Below, piece by piece: positions 7,177 through 15,720 of a stretch of DNA of 27,008 nucleotides. The notes beneath the pieces are model-generated. The model saw only the letters and a list, made by a program, of their open reading frames with translations. It ran no database searches and had not been told where the DNA came from. How positions within the stretch are numbered: the first letter of the stretch is position 1; each line of letters starts with the position of its first letter. This DNA is from a virus. The translations under genes were made by a program, and so were the position numbers. The stretch covers positions 1 through 27,008 of IMG/VR virus record IMGVR_UViG_3300033148_009018. One strand, given 5' to 3'.

Positions 7177-7244
7177 TCCTTCTTTGAATTGTTTGATAAA
7201 TAATTTAATAAAAATACTTAAATTATTTAAATGTTAACGCACTA

Positions 7245-9938
7245 TCAAAATAAAAATTCTATTTTTGTCAATTCATCATCAACAAGATTTTCAATTGCTA
7301 CTCTCAAATCATTGTTTGCAGGTAATTCAAATGGGTTTAAATTCATAGGATCAGGTGGAGTTCCTGTATCTTTTCCTGAAAAAACATCCCAACTTTTTAT
7401 GGTTTCGTCCGTTGTTTCTGTGCCATCATCATGAGTTGGTCCTCTGGTGATAGTTCTTATTTCTCTTACGTTTTGAGCCGCAACAATCATATAAGGATTT
7501 TTACTATCAACAATCAGGCTTTTTAGTTTAAATTCTGAAGATAGTAACTCCTCTTCTACATGGTCAAGTCCATCTATTTCTGACCCTGAACAAAGTCCAT
7601 AATCAATATATTCGTAGTTATCTATTGAATATATTCCATTTATATCAACAGATATATCAAAATCTATATCCTCCCCTTCAGAAAATGGTGATTTTATCTC
7701 ATAAACATAAGAATATTCTTGTACATCTTCATAATATTTATATGGGCAAGTAAGCCATTTCATTCCGATATCACAAAACTCAAGAGGTATTGTATAGCCC
7801 CATTTATCACTCACAAAGGTGTCAGCGTTTTTGCTAACCAGAACACCCCTTATACCACCAACATTTGACAATGATGTAAGTTCATGTGATTTGCAGTTAG
7901 CATCATCCACAACAGCAGGGTATTCAAAAGTTGATGTGTTGATATATCCCTGGTACGAAGCCTCTCCTTCAGTTTCCCTGGTGTAATATAATATAACTTC
8001 ATCGCCATTTTCATCAAAAACTTCGATTTCGCCTAACCAGTTACCAATTGACCTATTCGGGTCGTAAGAGGGAAGACAAACACCATTACCTGTATATGTA
8101 ATCCCGCCGGTCCAAATAATATCATCTTGTATCTCTTGGCTTTGAATTGCATTAGACCCAATGGCTGTTAGTCTACTTTTGAAATTGGTAATATTGCTAA
8201 TTTCAATAGGCCAACTTACTATTGTCTGACCATTATTATCTTTTATATTTTCAGCATAATTATTTAATTCCATATCCCAAAAAAAACAATCTCCATGATT
8301 GCTTTCGCAATATAAATAACCATCACCACATATTTTTATCTCATCAGGAAAACCAATTATTTTAAATTGGGAAGTGTCACCTGATTCAGGTGCTTGAACA
8401 ATAACTTGATCACCATCAGTAAAAGCACCTGCTCCACCAGCAACATCAGTAATAGAACCATCACAATAATAAAAAATTGGAACATCATCTTGTACTTCAC
8501 CTGTTGATGTTGTTACTGTGGCAGTATCATTATCATAATCAATATTTGAGATGATAGATTCATAAGTTATCATATCAAAAACTTCTTCAAAATTTATAGC
8601 GGAATCTAAGTCAATAGCATCTTCGTAAGGAACAGCGCATTCGGTATTCATTGGCCCTTTAAAATTAAAAGGAACGATTCTGTAATTCCCATCATAAGTA
8701 CTATCACCATCCCCCCAACTTTTATAACCAAAAACTTGACAATAGTAATAATAACCATCAGCCCCTATTGCAACCCCTATGCCTATTTCTTCAAATATAG
8801 TATTTATTATATTTGCTCTATGTCCAGGTGAACCCATCCATTCATCTACTACAACACTTGGTTGATAATATCCTGCCACATTTTCCCCTGCTAAATAATC
8901 TTCTCCCGATACGTAACCATCAGAATAATTTGAATCTTCAAATCTTGATGCTGTGGTAGATCCATCAGATCCATCATGCGAAACAAATGTATTCCGTGCC
9001 ATATCATCAGCATGTAGTTGTGCCATTGTATTTAATTTAGAATTTATTGTTAACGGATCTAATCCAAGTAATACTCTTTCGCTATTAGTATCAGTAAAAA
9101 CTGTACTAACTGAAGATGAATTATCGGAAGAAATTCCAGAGGAACCATACATTTGTTTATTATCTTGATCCGGGTCTAATGTTAAAGTAACTGTTTTCAT
9201 TAAATAAACCCATTTACCAACTTGATAGTCATAAAAATCTGTAGGGATTATATTTGTTATTATATCACCGAAAACTTCAACAGAATAACGGACATCAACA
9301 CCTTCTCCAGTTTTGCCTGTAATCCATCCACCAGTAAACAACGGTGTATCATACGGACATATCATTGATAATGATGTAAATGTCTTGCCATTTACTCTAA
9401 GTTCCCATTTAAGAGATAAATATTCCCCAGGTCTAACTATGGGTTGAGTCTCTATATGTGTATATGTTTCAGGAACAGTTCTTTCCCAAACACCCGAAGA
9501 ACTTTCAGGGATTTCTCCTAAATTAAAGCCATCAGAGAAAAAGTTTTTAACAATGAATGGGTAATGTTCAGTTATTTCACCTGAATTTTTTGCACTTACA
9601 GTTGAATTTCCCCAATATGATTCAGCCCTTCTACCATTTACAGGATTTTTAAATTCTATTGTTATACTTGATTGAGGTGAAATTTTATCAGAATTTTCAA
9701 ATTCAATATAGGTTCTTTCCCAACTTATGTAAGGACTATCTGGTCCAAAAACAGCATGAACATAATTATCAACAGTTTTTCTAAGTAAAATTTCAATATT
9801 TATATCTGAATTTGCTGCATTTACTGGGAGCATCGGTATAGCAATGCCTCCATCTTCTTGAGTAAATGCAGAAGAAACAGTTTTATTTTCAATTGTTGTA
9901 GGTTCTATTGAACTTAAATGAATTGTAAAATTTACCAT
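7245..9938 (-). CDS. large tail/adhesion protein with embedded CAP/SCP domain
   Basis: The start chosen is ATG 9938 (MVNFTIHLSSIEP), just after the upstream stop; the frame is open back to 9971. The product is 897 residues. Residues about 280-402 form a CAP domain (SCP/PR-1/YkwD type). In order it has LLGLDPL, the helix LNTMAQLHADDMA, the FVSHDG loop, GENVAGYY, WMGSPGHRANII and GIGVAIGADGYYYYCQVFG. The His and Glu residues of the CAP site (HADD, SHDG, GEN, GHR) are present. The flanks are beta-rich, with sequence such as VQDDVPIFYYCDGS and GDQVIVQAP typical of tail/baseplate hub or spike proteins. CAP domains are known as secreted proteins, and their use on a virion is unusual. The gene belongs to the minus-strand tail unit. 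Confidence 0.8.
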   Translation of the reverse strand: MVNFTIHLSSIEPTTIENKTVSSAFTQEDGGIAIPMLPVNAANSDINIEILLRKTVDNYVHAVFGPDSPYISWERTYIEFENSDKISPQSSITIEFKNPVNGRRAESYWGNSTVSAKNSGEITEHYPFIVKNFFSDGFNLGEIPESSSGVWERTVPETYTHIETQPIVRPGEYLSLKWELRVNGKTFTSLSMICPYDTPLFTGGWITGKTGEGVDVRYSVEVFGDIITNIIPTDFYDYQVGKWVYLMKTVTLTLDPDQDNKQMYGSSGISSDNSSSVSTVFTDTNSERVLLGLDPLTINSKLNTMAQLHADDMARNTFVSHDGSDGSTTASRFEDSNYSDGYVSGEDYLAGENVAGYYQPSVVVDEWMGSPGHRANIINTIFEEIGIGVAIGADGYYYYCQVFGYKSWGDGDSTYDGNYRIVPFNFKGPMNTECAVPYEDAIDLDSAINFEEVFDMITYESIISNIDYDNDTATVTTSTGEVQDDVPIFYYCDGSITDVAGGAGAFTDGDQVIVQAPESGDTSQFKIIGFPDEIKICGDGYLYCESNHGDCFFWDMELNNYAENIKDNNGQTIVSWPIEISNITNFKSRLTAIGSNAIQSQEIQDDIIWTGGITYTGNGVCLPSYDPNRSIGNWLGEIEVFDENGDEVILYYTRETEGEASYQGYINTSTFEYPAVVDDANCKSHELTSLSNVGGIRGVLVSKNADTFVSDKWGYTIPLEFCDIGMKWLTCPYKYYEDVQEYSYVYEIKSPFSEGEDIDFDISVDINGIYSIDNYEYIDYGLCSGSEIDGLDHVEEELLSSEFKLKSLIVDSKNPYMIVAAQNVREIRTITRGPTHDDGTETTDETIKSWDVFSGKDTGTPPDPMNLNPFELPANNDLRVAIENLVDDELTKIEFLF

Positions 9939-9942
9939 ATCA

Positions 9943-10725
9943 TTAATCCACAGGAACCGTAAAAGAATCATTATTTAAATAATCAACATCGGAATCAAAA
10001 TATGATGTAGCTGTTGTTTTTATATCATAAGTTTCTCCAGTAGAACAAATTCCTTGAATTGTAATTTCCCCTTCTGCATTAGAAGTACCAGTAAAAAGAA
10101 CAATACCTTCTTTAGAAAGTTCTATTGTGGCATCTGGGATAATATCATCAGACATTACATCTTTAATAGTTAATGTAATGTCTGTTATAATCCCAATACC
10201 TCCAGAATAATCAACTGATATATCTGCATACCCATACAGATCAGAACCAACCATTACAAGTATCTCTTCATCTGATAAATTAGAAGGAGCAGTTAAACAT
10301 AAACGATCAAATTCAATTTCATAAGTGCATTTTAAAATAGCTAATGCAGAAGAGGGAATAGTGATAACATTTCCAGATATTAAAACAGAACCAGCACTCC
10401 CAGCACTCCATTCTGTAGAAATACAACCTATTGGCATGTATGATAAAGAAGCTGAAGTAGTATTTTTAAATGATAAATATTCCACAATTTCTTCAACATT
10501 ACCCTGATTTACTTTTTTACAAGAACCAGAAGATATTTGAATTGTATATGGTTCTACACTATAAATTGGACGTACTTTTAAATACACCAATTCATTTATA
10601 GAAAAAGATATTTTTTCAATTCCATATAAAGATACATGGTATTCACCATCAAGTTCTAATTCCGCTGAAAGATCAGAAGATGTGCTTTCAGAAGAAAAAT
10701 TTGTAGTAATATATGAAGATGTCAT
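9943..10725 (-). CDS. tail structural protein with C-terminal Ig/CarboxypepD-like domain
   Basis: The start chosen is ATG 10725 (MTSSYITTNFSSEST), where GGGAT from the preceding gene's end acts as a weak SD; the frame is open to 10746. The product is 260 residues. The C-terminal 75 or so residues (ITDITLTIKDVMSDDIIPDA, then GEITIQGICSTGETYDIK) follow the repeat of carboxypeptidase-regulatory/transthyretin-like beta-sandwiches: v-x-D-x-x-x-g-x-P-I-x-n-A-x-V, then G-x-x-x-x-x-x-T-x-x-x-G. The N-terminal part is beta-rich and unknown. Virion adhesion or baseplate decoration is inferred from neighbours. Confidence 0.7.
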   Translation of the reverse strand: MTSSYITTNFSSESTSSDLSAELELDGEYHVSLYGIEKISFSINELVYLKVRPIYSVEPYTIQISSGSCKKVNQGNVEEIVEYLSFKNTTSASLSYMPIGCISTEWSAGSAGSVLISGNVITIPSSALAILKCTYEIEFDRLCLTAPSNLSDEEILVMVGSDLYGYADISVDYSGGIGIITDITLTIKDVMSDDIIPDATIELSKEGIVLFTGTSNAEGEITIQGICSTGETYDIKTTATSYFDSDVDYLNNDSFTVPVD

Positions 10726-10726
10726 A

Positions 10727-11263
10727 TTATGATCCCACAGCAACAATAACTACAGGGTAACTTTCTTCAGTATCCCAACCAGAAGGCATTGTGGGTGCTT
10801 CAATACTTATGCTGTGATATTTTGCATCATAGGAAGCTTCATAAACACCAACACCGTGTTGACTTGCTATTACTGTTTTATTTAAACTATCATTTGGATC
10901 AAGGGAAACTGTGCCACAAGAAACCGCTGAAATTGCAGATGCAGAAAAACTTTCAGCAGCATAAGACAAAGAAGTGTTATTGTCTTCAACGGAAGCAGGA
11001 TCTTGTGCAAAAATGATTATTTCCGTTATTTCCGCAGTTTCACTTCCTTCACCAGTTGTGCTTGATGGGGAAGTGCCCTCGCTTTCACTTGCAATAAAAC
11101 TTACATTAGAACAATTAGTAAATAATCTAAAATAAACAGAACCACTACCAAAAGCAAAAGAAGTATTACCTTCATTTAATTCGTCATCTAAATCCATATC
11201 AATATATAAATTAGCATCTACTACACTTGTAGAAAAACTTATTGTCAAAGAAGAATTAGCCAT
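10727..11263 (-). CDS. tail structural protein, unknown (178 aa)
   Basis: ATG 11263 has GGAGG about 9 nt upstream and overlaps the previous stop by 8 nt. The product is Ser/Thr-rich and beta-prone. It begins MANSSLTISFSTSVVDANLY and has a low-complexity linker with SEGTSPSSTTGEGSE in the middle, followed by a second half of alternating hydrophobic residues. No family is recognised. The layout is what is expected of a two-domain virion protein. It is part of an unbroken run of tail genes. Confidence 0.65.
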   Translation of the reverse strand: MANSSLTISFSTSVVDANLYIDMDLDDELNEGNTSFAFGSGSVYFRLFTNCSNVSFIASESEGTSPSSTTGEGSETAEITEIIIFAQDPASVEDNNTSLSYAAESFSASAISAVSCGTVSLDPNDSLNKTVIASQHGVGVYEASYDAKYHSISIEAPTMPSGWDTEESYPVVIVAVGS

Positions 11264-11516
11264 TTTTAAAAACCTCCAATACGTTATTTGAATTTCCTAA
11301 TCCAATTGTAATTCCTACAATATAATATTTTCCATGAGGTGATTTATTAAGAATTACAGTATCACCAACTTTAATTGTTTCTGATATAGCAGAATTTACT
11401 CTTCTAATTAATCCATTTACAGAAACTTTAAATTCCCCAGTAGAACCTAATCCGGTTACTCTGGAAATTGTTACTTCCTTTTTTTCATTTGAAAATAAAT
11501 TATTTATATTTGCCAT
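11256..11516 (-). CDS. small beta-barrel tail protein (86 aa)
   Basis: ATG 11516 overlaps the end of the 587-residue gene by 13 nt. The product is 86 residues. KKEVTISRVTGLGSTGEFKV is followed by ETIKVGDTVILNKSPHGKYYIVGI. The pattern of a V-G-D-x-V-x-L-x turn and a tyrosine-rich strand suggests a small OB/SH3-like barrel, as in spike or baseplate OB domains. No named family can be assigned. Confidence 0.65.
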   Translation of the reverse strand: MANINNLFSNEKKEVTISRVTGLGSTGEFKVSVNGLIRRVNSAISETIKVGDTVILNKSPHGKYYIVGITIGLGNSNNVLEVFKNG

Positions 11517-13267
11517 TTTTTTATTTCCATTTTATTAACAACTTTTGGTCCTGAAATAGAAATACTCGAATCCATTATTTGATAATTCCCAGGGGTAATT
11601 CTATCAGTTTCAAACCAAACAATCGAACCATCATTAATATCTTCTAAGAAAGGAGATTCAAAAGTTATTATTTCGTTATCATATTTATTTGAATCAATCC
11701 AGATTTCACCTCGTTTAATTAATGTTGCTTGACTTGTCAAAAGACTGGTTGTTATTTCATCCCCTTCTTTGTCAGAATCAATAGGAGCTGTTATAACTTG
11801 TACAGAAGAAAGAAATGTACTTTGTATCTCAAAAATTATTAAAAGCTCTTCTACGCTATGCTCTGATACTTTATAACGATAATATTCGGAATCATAAGTT
11901 ATTTCTGCAAGACAAGTATCCTCATTCTCTAAAATAATATCTGTTGAATATTGATCCCAGGTTAAAATTGCACTACCTCTTCCAAGCCATGAAATTTCTT
12001 TTAAAGTTCCTAATATTGGATAACTGGAAGAACCATAACCATTAATAAAAGTTATTATTTCTGTTACTTCATAATTATCTTTATTTAAAAAAGTAATAGA
12101 ACCATCTGTTTGATCTTGTATTAAAACAGATGGTTCAATTGAAGGATCTTCATAATAAAAAGCTCTTATATATGTTTCTTCTCCAATAATTCTGGAATCA
12201 CCAATAGTATCCTCAACTTCAAGAATCGGCGCAACTTTATCATTTGTGTCAGCAGTTACAGTGACAATATTATAACCTTCTTTTTTTTCTTCTGAATAAT
12301 CAACACCATAAACCATAGCAGATGAATAAGAATGAATTGAACTTGCTATTTTAACATCAACAGGTCTTACAGGAAAAGGATATCTAATATATAAAGAACC
12401 ATCGTCATTTGCTCTAATAATAGCACCGATTTCAGAAACAATTTCTTGTATGATTTCAATAGGTGTTCCTGTACTTTCATAATTATCTGGAAGCATCCAA
12501 TCAAGAATATCCCAATTAATTACGGTATAAACAACCAATGATTCACATAAATCTTTAGCTGAAGTCCATTCAGATAAAGAAACAGAAACAGAGGAAGCCC
12601 ATGGAGAAGATTCTTTTGCGGTAATATCCCTGCCCCAATAAGAAACTGTACCTTCAAAAGTATGTGTTCGTTCTTCAAGAAGGAAAAACATAACGGAATT
12701 TCCAATATGCACCTCAATTCTCATTTCCCCTTGAAGATTTGAGGGATCTGCTTTGTCAAATAAATCTTGAGATATTGAAGAAAAACTTATTGCATTATGT
12801 ATATTACTTTGATTTTTTTCAATAGTGATTTCTGAACTAATCAAACTTGAAATATCTGTTCCATCTAAATAAATTTTATAATCAATAGATGAAAATTGAG
12901 TAGGAATTTCATAAAGAGAACCAAGTAATTTTTGAATTCCAAAAAGATCTGATAAATTGGATACATCATTGATAATTGCCTGGATTGATTGTTCAGCATC
13001 TGACAATATTAATTTTATTACTTCCGTGTCTTGTTTTCCTTCTGATATAACGCCTTGTAAGCTTGATACAGCTTGATTTAACTCTATACTGCTATACAGA
13101 TACTCATTTGAAAGTAAAGGGTCTATATTAATCAATTTTAAAATAACTGATTGAACATCTTGAAGTCCTTCCGAGATGGTGATCAGCGAAGCTGATACAC
13201 CATTCTCCAATTGACTTGAACTTAAAACTGATTGGATTGATTTAATAATCTCATTTTGATTGAACAT
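11504..13267 (-). CDS. tail/baseplate protein, 587 aa (probable 3' part of a split gene)
   Basis: ATG 13267 has GGAAGG 8 nt upstream; both lie inside the downstream copy of an 80-bp direct repeat. The product begins MFNQNEIIKSIQS. Residues about 14-38 are identical to the C-terminal end of the 376-residue protein. The N-terminal 110 residues are helical with Gln/Leu/Ser heptad-like spacing. The rest is beta-rich (IYLDGTDISSLISSEITIEK at about 130-150), resembling baseplate hub or receptor-binding proteins of siphophages with a T4-gp27-like fold; that comparison is tentative. A deletion between the repeats would fuse it in frame to the upstream ORF. Confidence 0.72.
   Translation of the reverse strand: MFNQNEIIKSIQSVLSSSQLENGVSASLITISEGLQDVQSVILKLINIDPLLSNEYLYSSIELNQAVSSLQGVISEGKQDTEVIKLILSDAEQSIQAIINDVSNLSDLFGIQKLLGSLYEIPTQFSSIDYKIYLDGTDISSLISSEITIEKNQSNIHNAISFSSISQDLFDKADPSNLQGEMRIEVHIGNSVMFFLLEERTHTFEGTVSYWGRDITAKESSPWASSVSVSLSEWTSAKDLCESLVVYTVINWDILDWMLPDNYESTGTPIEIIQEIVSEIGAIIRANDDGSLYIRYPFPVRPVDVKIASSIHSYSSAMVYGVDYSEEKKEGYNIVTVTADTNDKVAPILEVEDTIGDSRIIGEETYIRAFYYEDPSIEPSVLIQDQTDGSITFLNKDNYEVTEIITFINGYGSSSYPILGTLKEISWLGRGSAILTWDQYSTDIILENEDTCLAEITYDSEYYRYKVSEHSVEELLIIFEIQSTFLSSVQVITAPIDSDKEGDEITTSLLTSQATLIKRGEIWIDSNKYDNEIITFESPFLEDINDGSIVWFETDRITPGNYQIMDSSISISGPKVVNKMEIKKWQI
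13148..13227. repeat. 80-bp perfect direct repeat, copy 1
   Basis: This is identical to 13257-13336 (period 109, with 29 unique bases between). It lies inside the 587-residue ORF. It contains a hairpin at 13178-13201 (GGTG-ATCAGC-GAA-GCTGAT-A-CACC) with a one-base bulge. Confidence 0.95.
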
Positions 13268-14381
13268 CTTGAAGTCCTTCCGAGATGGTGATCAGCGAAG
13301 CTGATACACCATTCTCCAATTGACTTGAACTTAAAAGTGTTTTGTTTGAAATAAAAAAATCATTTAACAAAACACTTATTTTGTTTGCTTGTATATAAAA
13401 GGAGGTTCTGTCCTCATAAACACCTTTTACTTCATTAATTAAACTTAAAGCATTTTCTAAGTAAGTACCATATTGATTTAATAAAGAAAAAATTTGAGTA
13501 TCTCTAAATGAATTTATTACTTCAAATTTAGAAGAACTGCCTAATCCTGTATTTAATTTAAAATCAGCAAGAATGTACTGATATACTCTGGTTACTTCTA
13601 AAATAGAATTTAAAATAAAATCAGAAAAAACACCTACTGCAAGAACAGGTTCTTGTATAATTGATAAAGAATTAAATTCAATAGAAGGAATACAAACTCC
13701 AGTAAAGTTTGTAGAAATATTATTTGTTATATTAAAAGAAGGAATCCCTAATTCAAAATAAATGTCTCCTTGAAAAGAATTAATAGAAGTAAAATCAGCA
13801 GTAGTTGTATAAGAAAAACCAGAAGAAACTATTTCTGATAAAGAATTAAATTCAATAGAAGGAATACAAATTCCAGTAAAGTTTGTAGAAATATTATTTG
13901 TTATATTAAAAGGATTAGAAGCCGCTTCAAAATGAATACTGCTTTGTAAAGAAATAATAGAAGTGAATTCATTTACAATATTAATACCTAAAGTAGTTGA
14001 AATATTATTTATTATTGTAAATTCAGGAGGAAATAATAATTGAACAACACGGATCACACCAACATCAATATTATTTGTTATTATAAATTCAGGCACACCA
14101 ATAAAAATATCAATAGAAGACAATATTGAGCTTGTTGTGATAATTGCTGGAACCATTATTTGTATAGGAACAGAAGCTTCAAAAATATTACTTATTGAAA
14201 ATGGCTCAGGTTTTACTATGTCCCCCCAAAAATCAATTCCACTAAATATATTAGAAACAACAAAATCAGGTGGAAATATAAAAGGCTGCTGAGGAAAATA
14301 CAAAACATCCTTTGCAGGATTTGTATATCCCGATGTAAGTTGAAAATCTACATTATTGGATGCTGGTGCACTGTATGCCAT
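13251..14381 (-). CDS. repeat-rich tail protein, 376 aa (probable 5' part of a split gene)
   Basis: ATG 14381 has AGGGG 6 nt upstream, overlapping the previous stop. The product is built from short strand repeats of the form F-x-I-x-N-N-I-S/D: FVVSNIFSGI, FSISNIFEAS, FIITNNIDVG, FTIINNISTT and FNITNNISTN twice, a likely beta-solenoid or stacked-sheet fibre. A 58-residue unit is duplicated with near-identical DNA (13663-13738 and 13837-13912). It ends in a helical segment (SSSQLENGVSASLITISEGL) shared with the next protein, stopping after GLQDVQSK. It overlaps the next gene by 17 nt. The role is structural; no family is known to me. Confidence 0.7.
   Translation of the reverse strand: MAYSAPASNNVDFQLTSGYTNPAKDVLYFPQQPFIFPPDFVVSNIFSGIDFWGDIVKPEPFSISNIFEASVPIQIMVPAIITTSSILSSIDIFIGVPEFIITNNIDVGVIRVVQLLFPPEFTIINNISTTLGINIVNEFTSIISLQSSIHFEAASNPFNITNNISTNFTGICIPSIEFNSLSEIVSSGFSYTTTADFTSINSFQGDIYFELGIPSFNITNNISTNFTGVCIPSIEFNSLSIIQEPVLAVGVFSDFILNSILEVTRVYQYILADFKLNTGLGSSSKFEVINSFRDTQIFSLLNQYGTYLENALSLINEVKGVYEDRTSFYIQANKISVLLNDFFISNKTLLSSSQLENGVSASLITISEGLQDVQSK
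13257..13336. repeat. 80-bp perfect direct repeat, copy 2
   Basis: This copy spans the junction of the two ORFs. It carries the C-terminal codons of the 376-residue protein and, in another frame, the SD and ATG of the 587-residue protein. The same hairpin lies at 13287-13310, just upstream of that SD in the direction of transcription. Confidence 0.95.
13663..13912. repeat. 76-bp in-frame internal repeat (174-bp period)
   Basis: 13663-13738 and 13837-13912 match at all but one base (C/T). The period of 174 bp equals 58 codons, so both copies are read in frame as FNITNNISTNFTG(I/V)CIPS and onward. It encodes the duplicated strand unit of the 376-residue tail protein. Confidence 0.9.
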
Positions 14382-14384
14382 TTT

Positions 14385-14666
14385 TTACCCCTGTAAATGC
14401 TCGTAAATGCCTGAATTTTCACCTTCTAAACCTACACAAATAATTCTAAATTCATCATTAGTTCCCCCAGGCATTTCTAAAGACCAATCTCCTGCGGCAT
14501 CAGACATTGTTTTATAAAAAGTAGTTGGTACAATTTTTTTAATACCAATAATTTCTCGTTCCGCAGGATCACCATCCACTCTTACTGTTCCTGAAAATGA
14601 AATCATTCTTAAAGAACCTGAAATTATAGAAACATTTGGTTTACCAACTCCAATATATATTGCCAT
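14385..14666 (-). CDS. small Ig-like/carboxypeptidase-regulatory-like tail protein (93 aa)
   Basis: ATG 14666 has AAGGAGG 6 nt upstream, embedded in the stop of the previous gene. After MAIYIGVGKPNVS the sequence SFSGTVRVDGDPAEREIIGI, then KTMSDAAGDWSLEMPGGTND, follows the pattern of transthyretin/CarboxypepD-reg-like sandwiches: G-x-V, a P-A-x-R-x-I strand, then t-x-s-d-a-x-G-x-W/Y. Small proteins of this kind are frequent in tail operons, probably as decoration or adhesion units. The role is inferred. Confidence 0.7.
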   Translation of the reverse strand: MAIYIGVGKPNVSIISGSLRMISFSGTVRVDGDPAEREIIGIKKIVPTTFYKTMSDAAGDWSLEMPGGTNDEFRIICVGLEGENSGIYEHLQG

Positions 14667-14667
14667 A

Positions 14668-15711
14668 TTAAACCTCCTTTATGGCAATATAATTATTGCT
14701 GTATATTTTAAAAGTTCTCCATTGAGTCCCATCTGTTTCTTCAAGAATATCTTGATATGTAAGTTGAGGTAAAACTGTTCCGTAAGATGTGGATTTTTTT
14801 ATATGTTTCATAACACCAATCATGCCATTACTGGATTGTTGATAAAAATCCATCAATAGATATCTACTCTCATATTTTTCAGGATCGAAATAGCTTGTAA
14901 CAAAATCTGTGTATGTAATAGCAGTTGCGTAATTATTAGTACCATCAGGTCCAATTAAAGTATTCCCTACACCAAAATTTGAAGTATTAAAAGCCCAATA
15001 ACCTATATGATTAGACAAACAACTTCCAATAGTATAAGAATTTACTAAATCAGCAGTAATAGTATTTGACACAAGTGTTTTTATTTCAATTTTTTCACAC
15101 TTAACTGTGCCCATATCATCATTATGAATTGTTCTAATAAATATCTCTCTACCAACAGCCCATTCAGCAGGAGCAGAATCAACAACAATACTAACATCAG
15201 ATCCAGCAGTTAATGTAGTTCCACAAGTTGCAATTTCACCTGTTAAATCATCATAACCTGGATCAAGTTTACCAAAATAACAACCCCTATAATCAACTGA
15301 AGAAAGATAATGAATGCCCATTACAGCATCTAAATCACCATAAATCCAAAATGGTCCTGTAATCCCTTCTGCTGTAGTCCATGCATTCCCAGTAACATAT
15401 TTATTTGTTGATCCTGCATGAGTGGTTGCATCCCATGCTTGATATCCATAAAGACCAATTAAATTATCTATCCATTTTACTTGAATATAAAGATCATCTT
15501 TTCCCCCTTCTCCAGGAGAATAGATTACGAACCAATCATTTATAGTACAATTATCTTCATCAGTGGCATAAGATGAATCAATTAATGTCCAACCAATTCC
15601 AGTAGTTGAATAATCATAAGTCCCATTTCTTTTACAAACAAAATCTCTAAATCTACAAAAAATTTCATTTTTATCAGAAGCAGACTGGTCAACTAAATTG
15701 ACATAAGCCAT
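14668..15711 (-). CDS. tail protein, unknown (347 aa)
   Basis: ATG 15711 is preceded by GGGGGG that overlaps the previous stop. The product begins MAYVNLVDQSASDKNEIFCR and has a tryptophan-rich first third (GIGWTLI, INDWFVIYSP, FWIYGDLDAV). It then has a beta-rich middle (VGREIFIRTIHN at about 190-200) and a mixed C-terminus ending QWRTFKIYSNNYIAIKEV. The sequence is a type seen in siphophage tail operons between tail tip proteins and fibres. I know no defined function. No TM or signal is visible. Confidence 0.7.
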   Translation of the reverse strand: MAYVNLVDQSASDKNEIFCRFRDFVCKRNGTYDYSTTGIGWTLIDSSYATDEDNCTINDWFVIYSPGEGGKDDLYIQVKWIDNLIGLYGYQAWDATTHAGSTNKYVTGNAWTTAEGITGPFWIYGDLDAVMGIHYLSSVDYRGCYFGKLDPGYDDLTGEIATCGTTLTAGSDVSIVVDSAPAEWAVGREIFIRTIHNDDMGTVKCEKIEIKTLVSNTITADLVNSYTIGSCLSNHIGYWAFNTSNFGVGNTLIGPDGTNNYATAITYTDFVTSYFDPEKYESRYLLMDFYQQSSNGMIGVMKHIKKSTSYGTVLPQLTYQDILEETDGTQWRTFKIYSNNYIAIKEV

Positions 15712-15720
15712 ATTCCCCCC

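Noticed and set aside
13148-13912. CRISPR-like array from the closely spaced repeats
   Set aside because: There are only two copies per repeat, with unequal lengths, lying inside coding sequence and with no cas genes.
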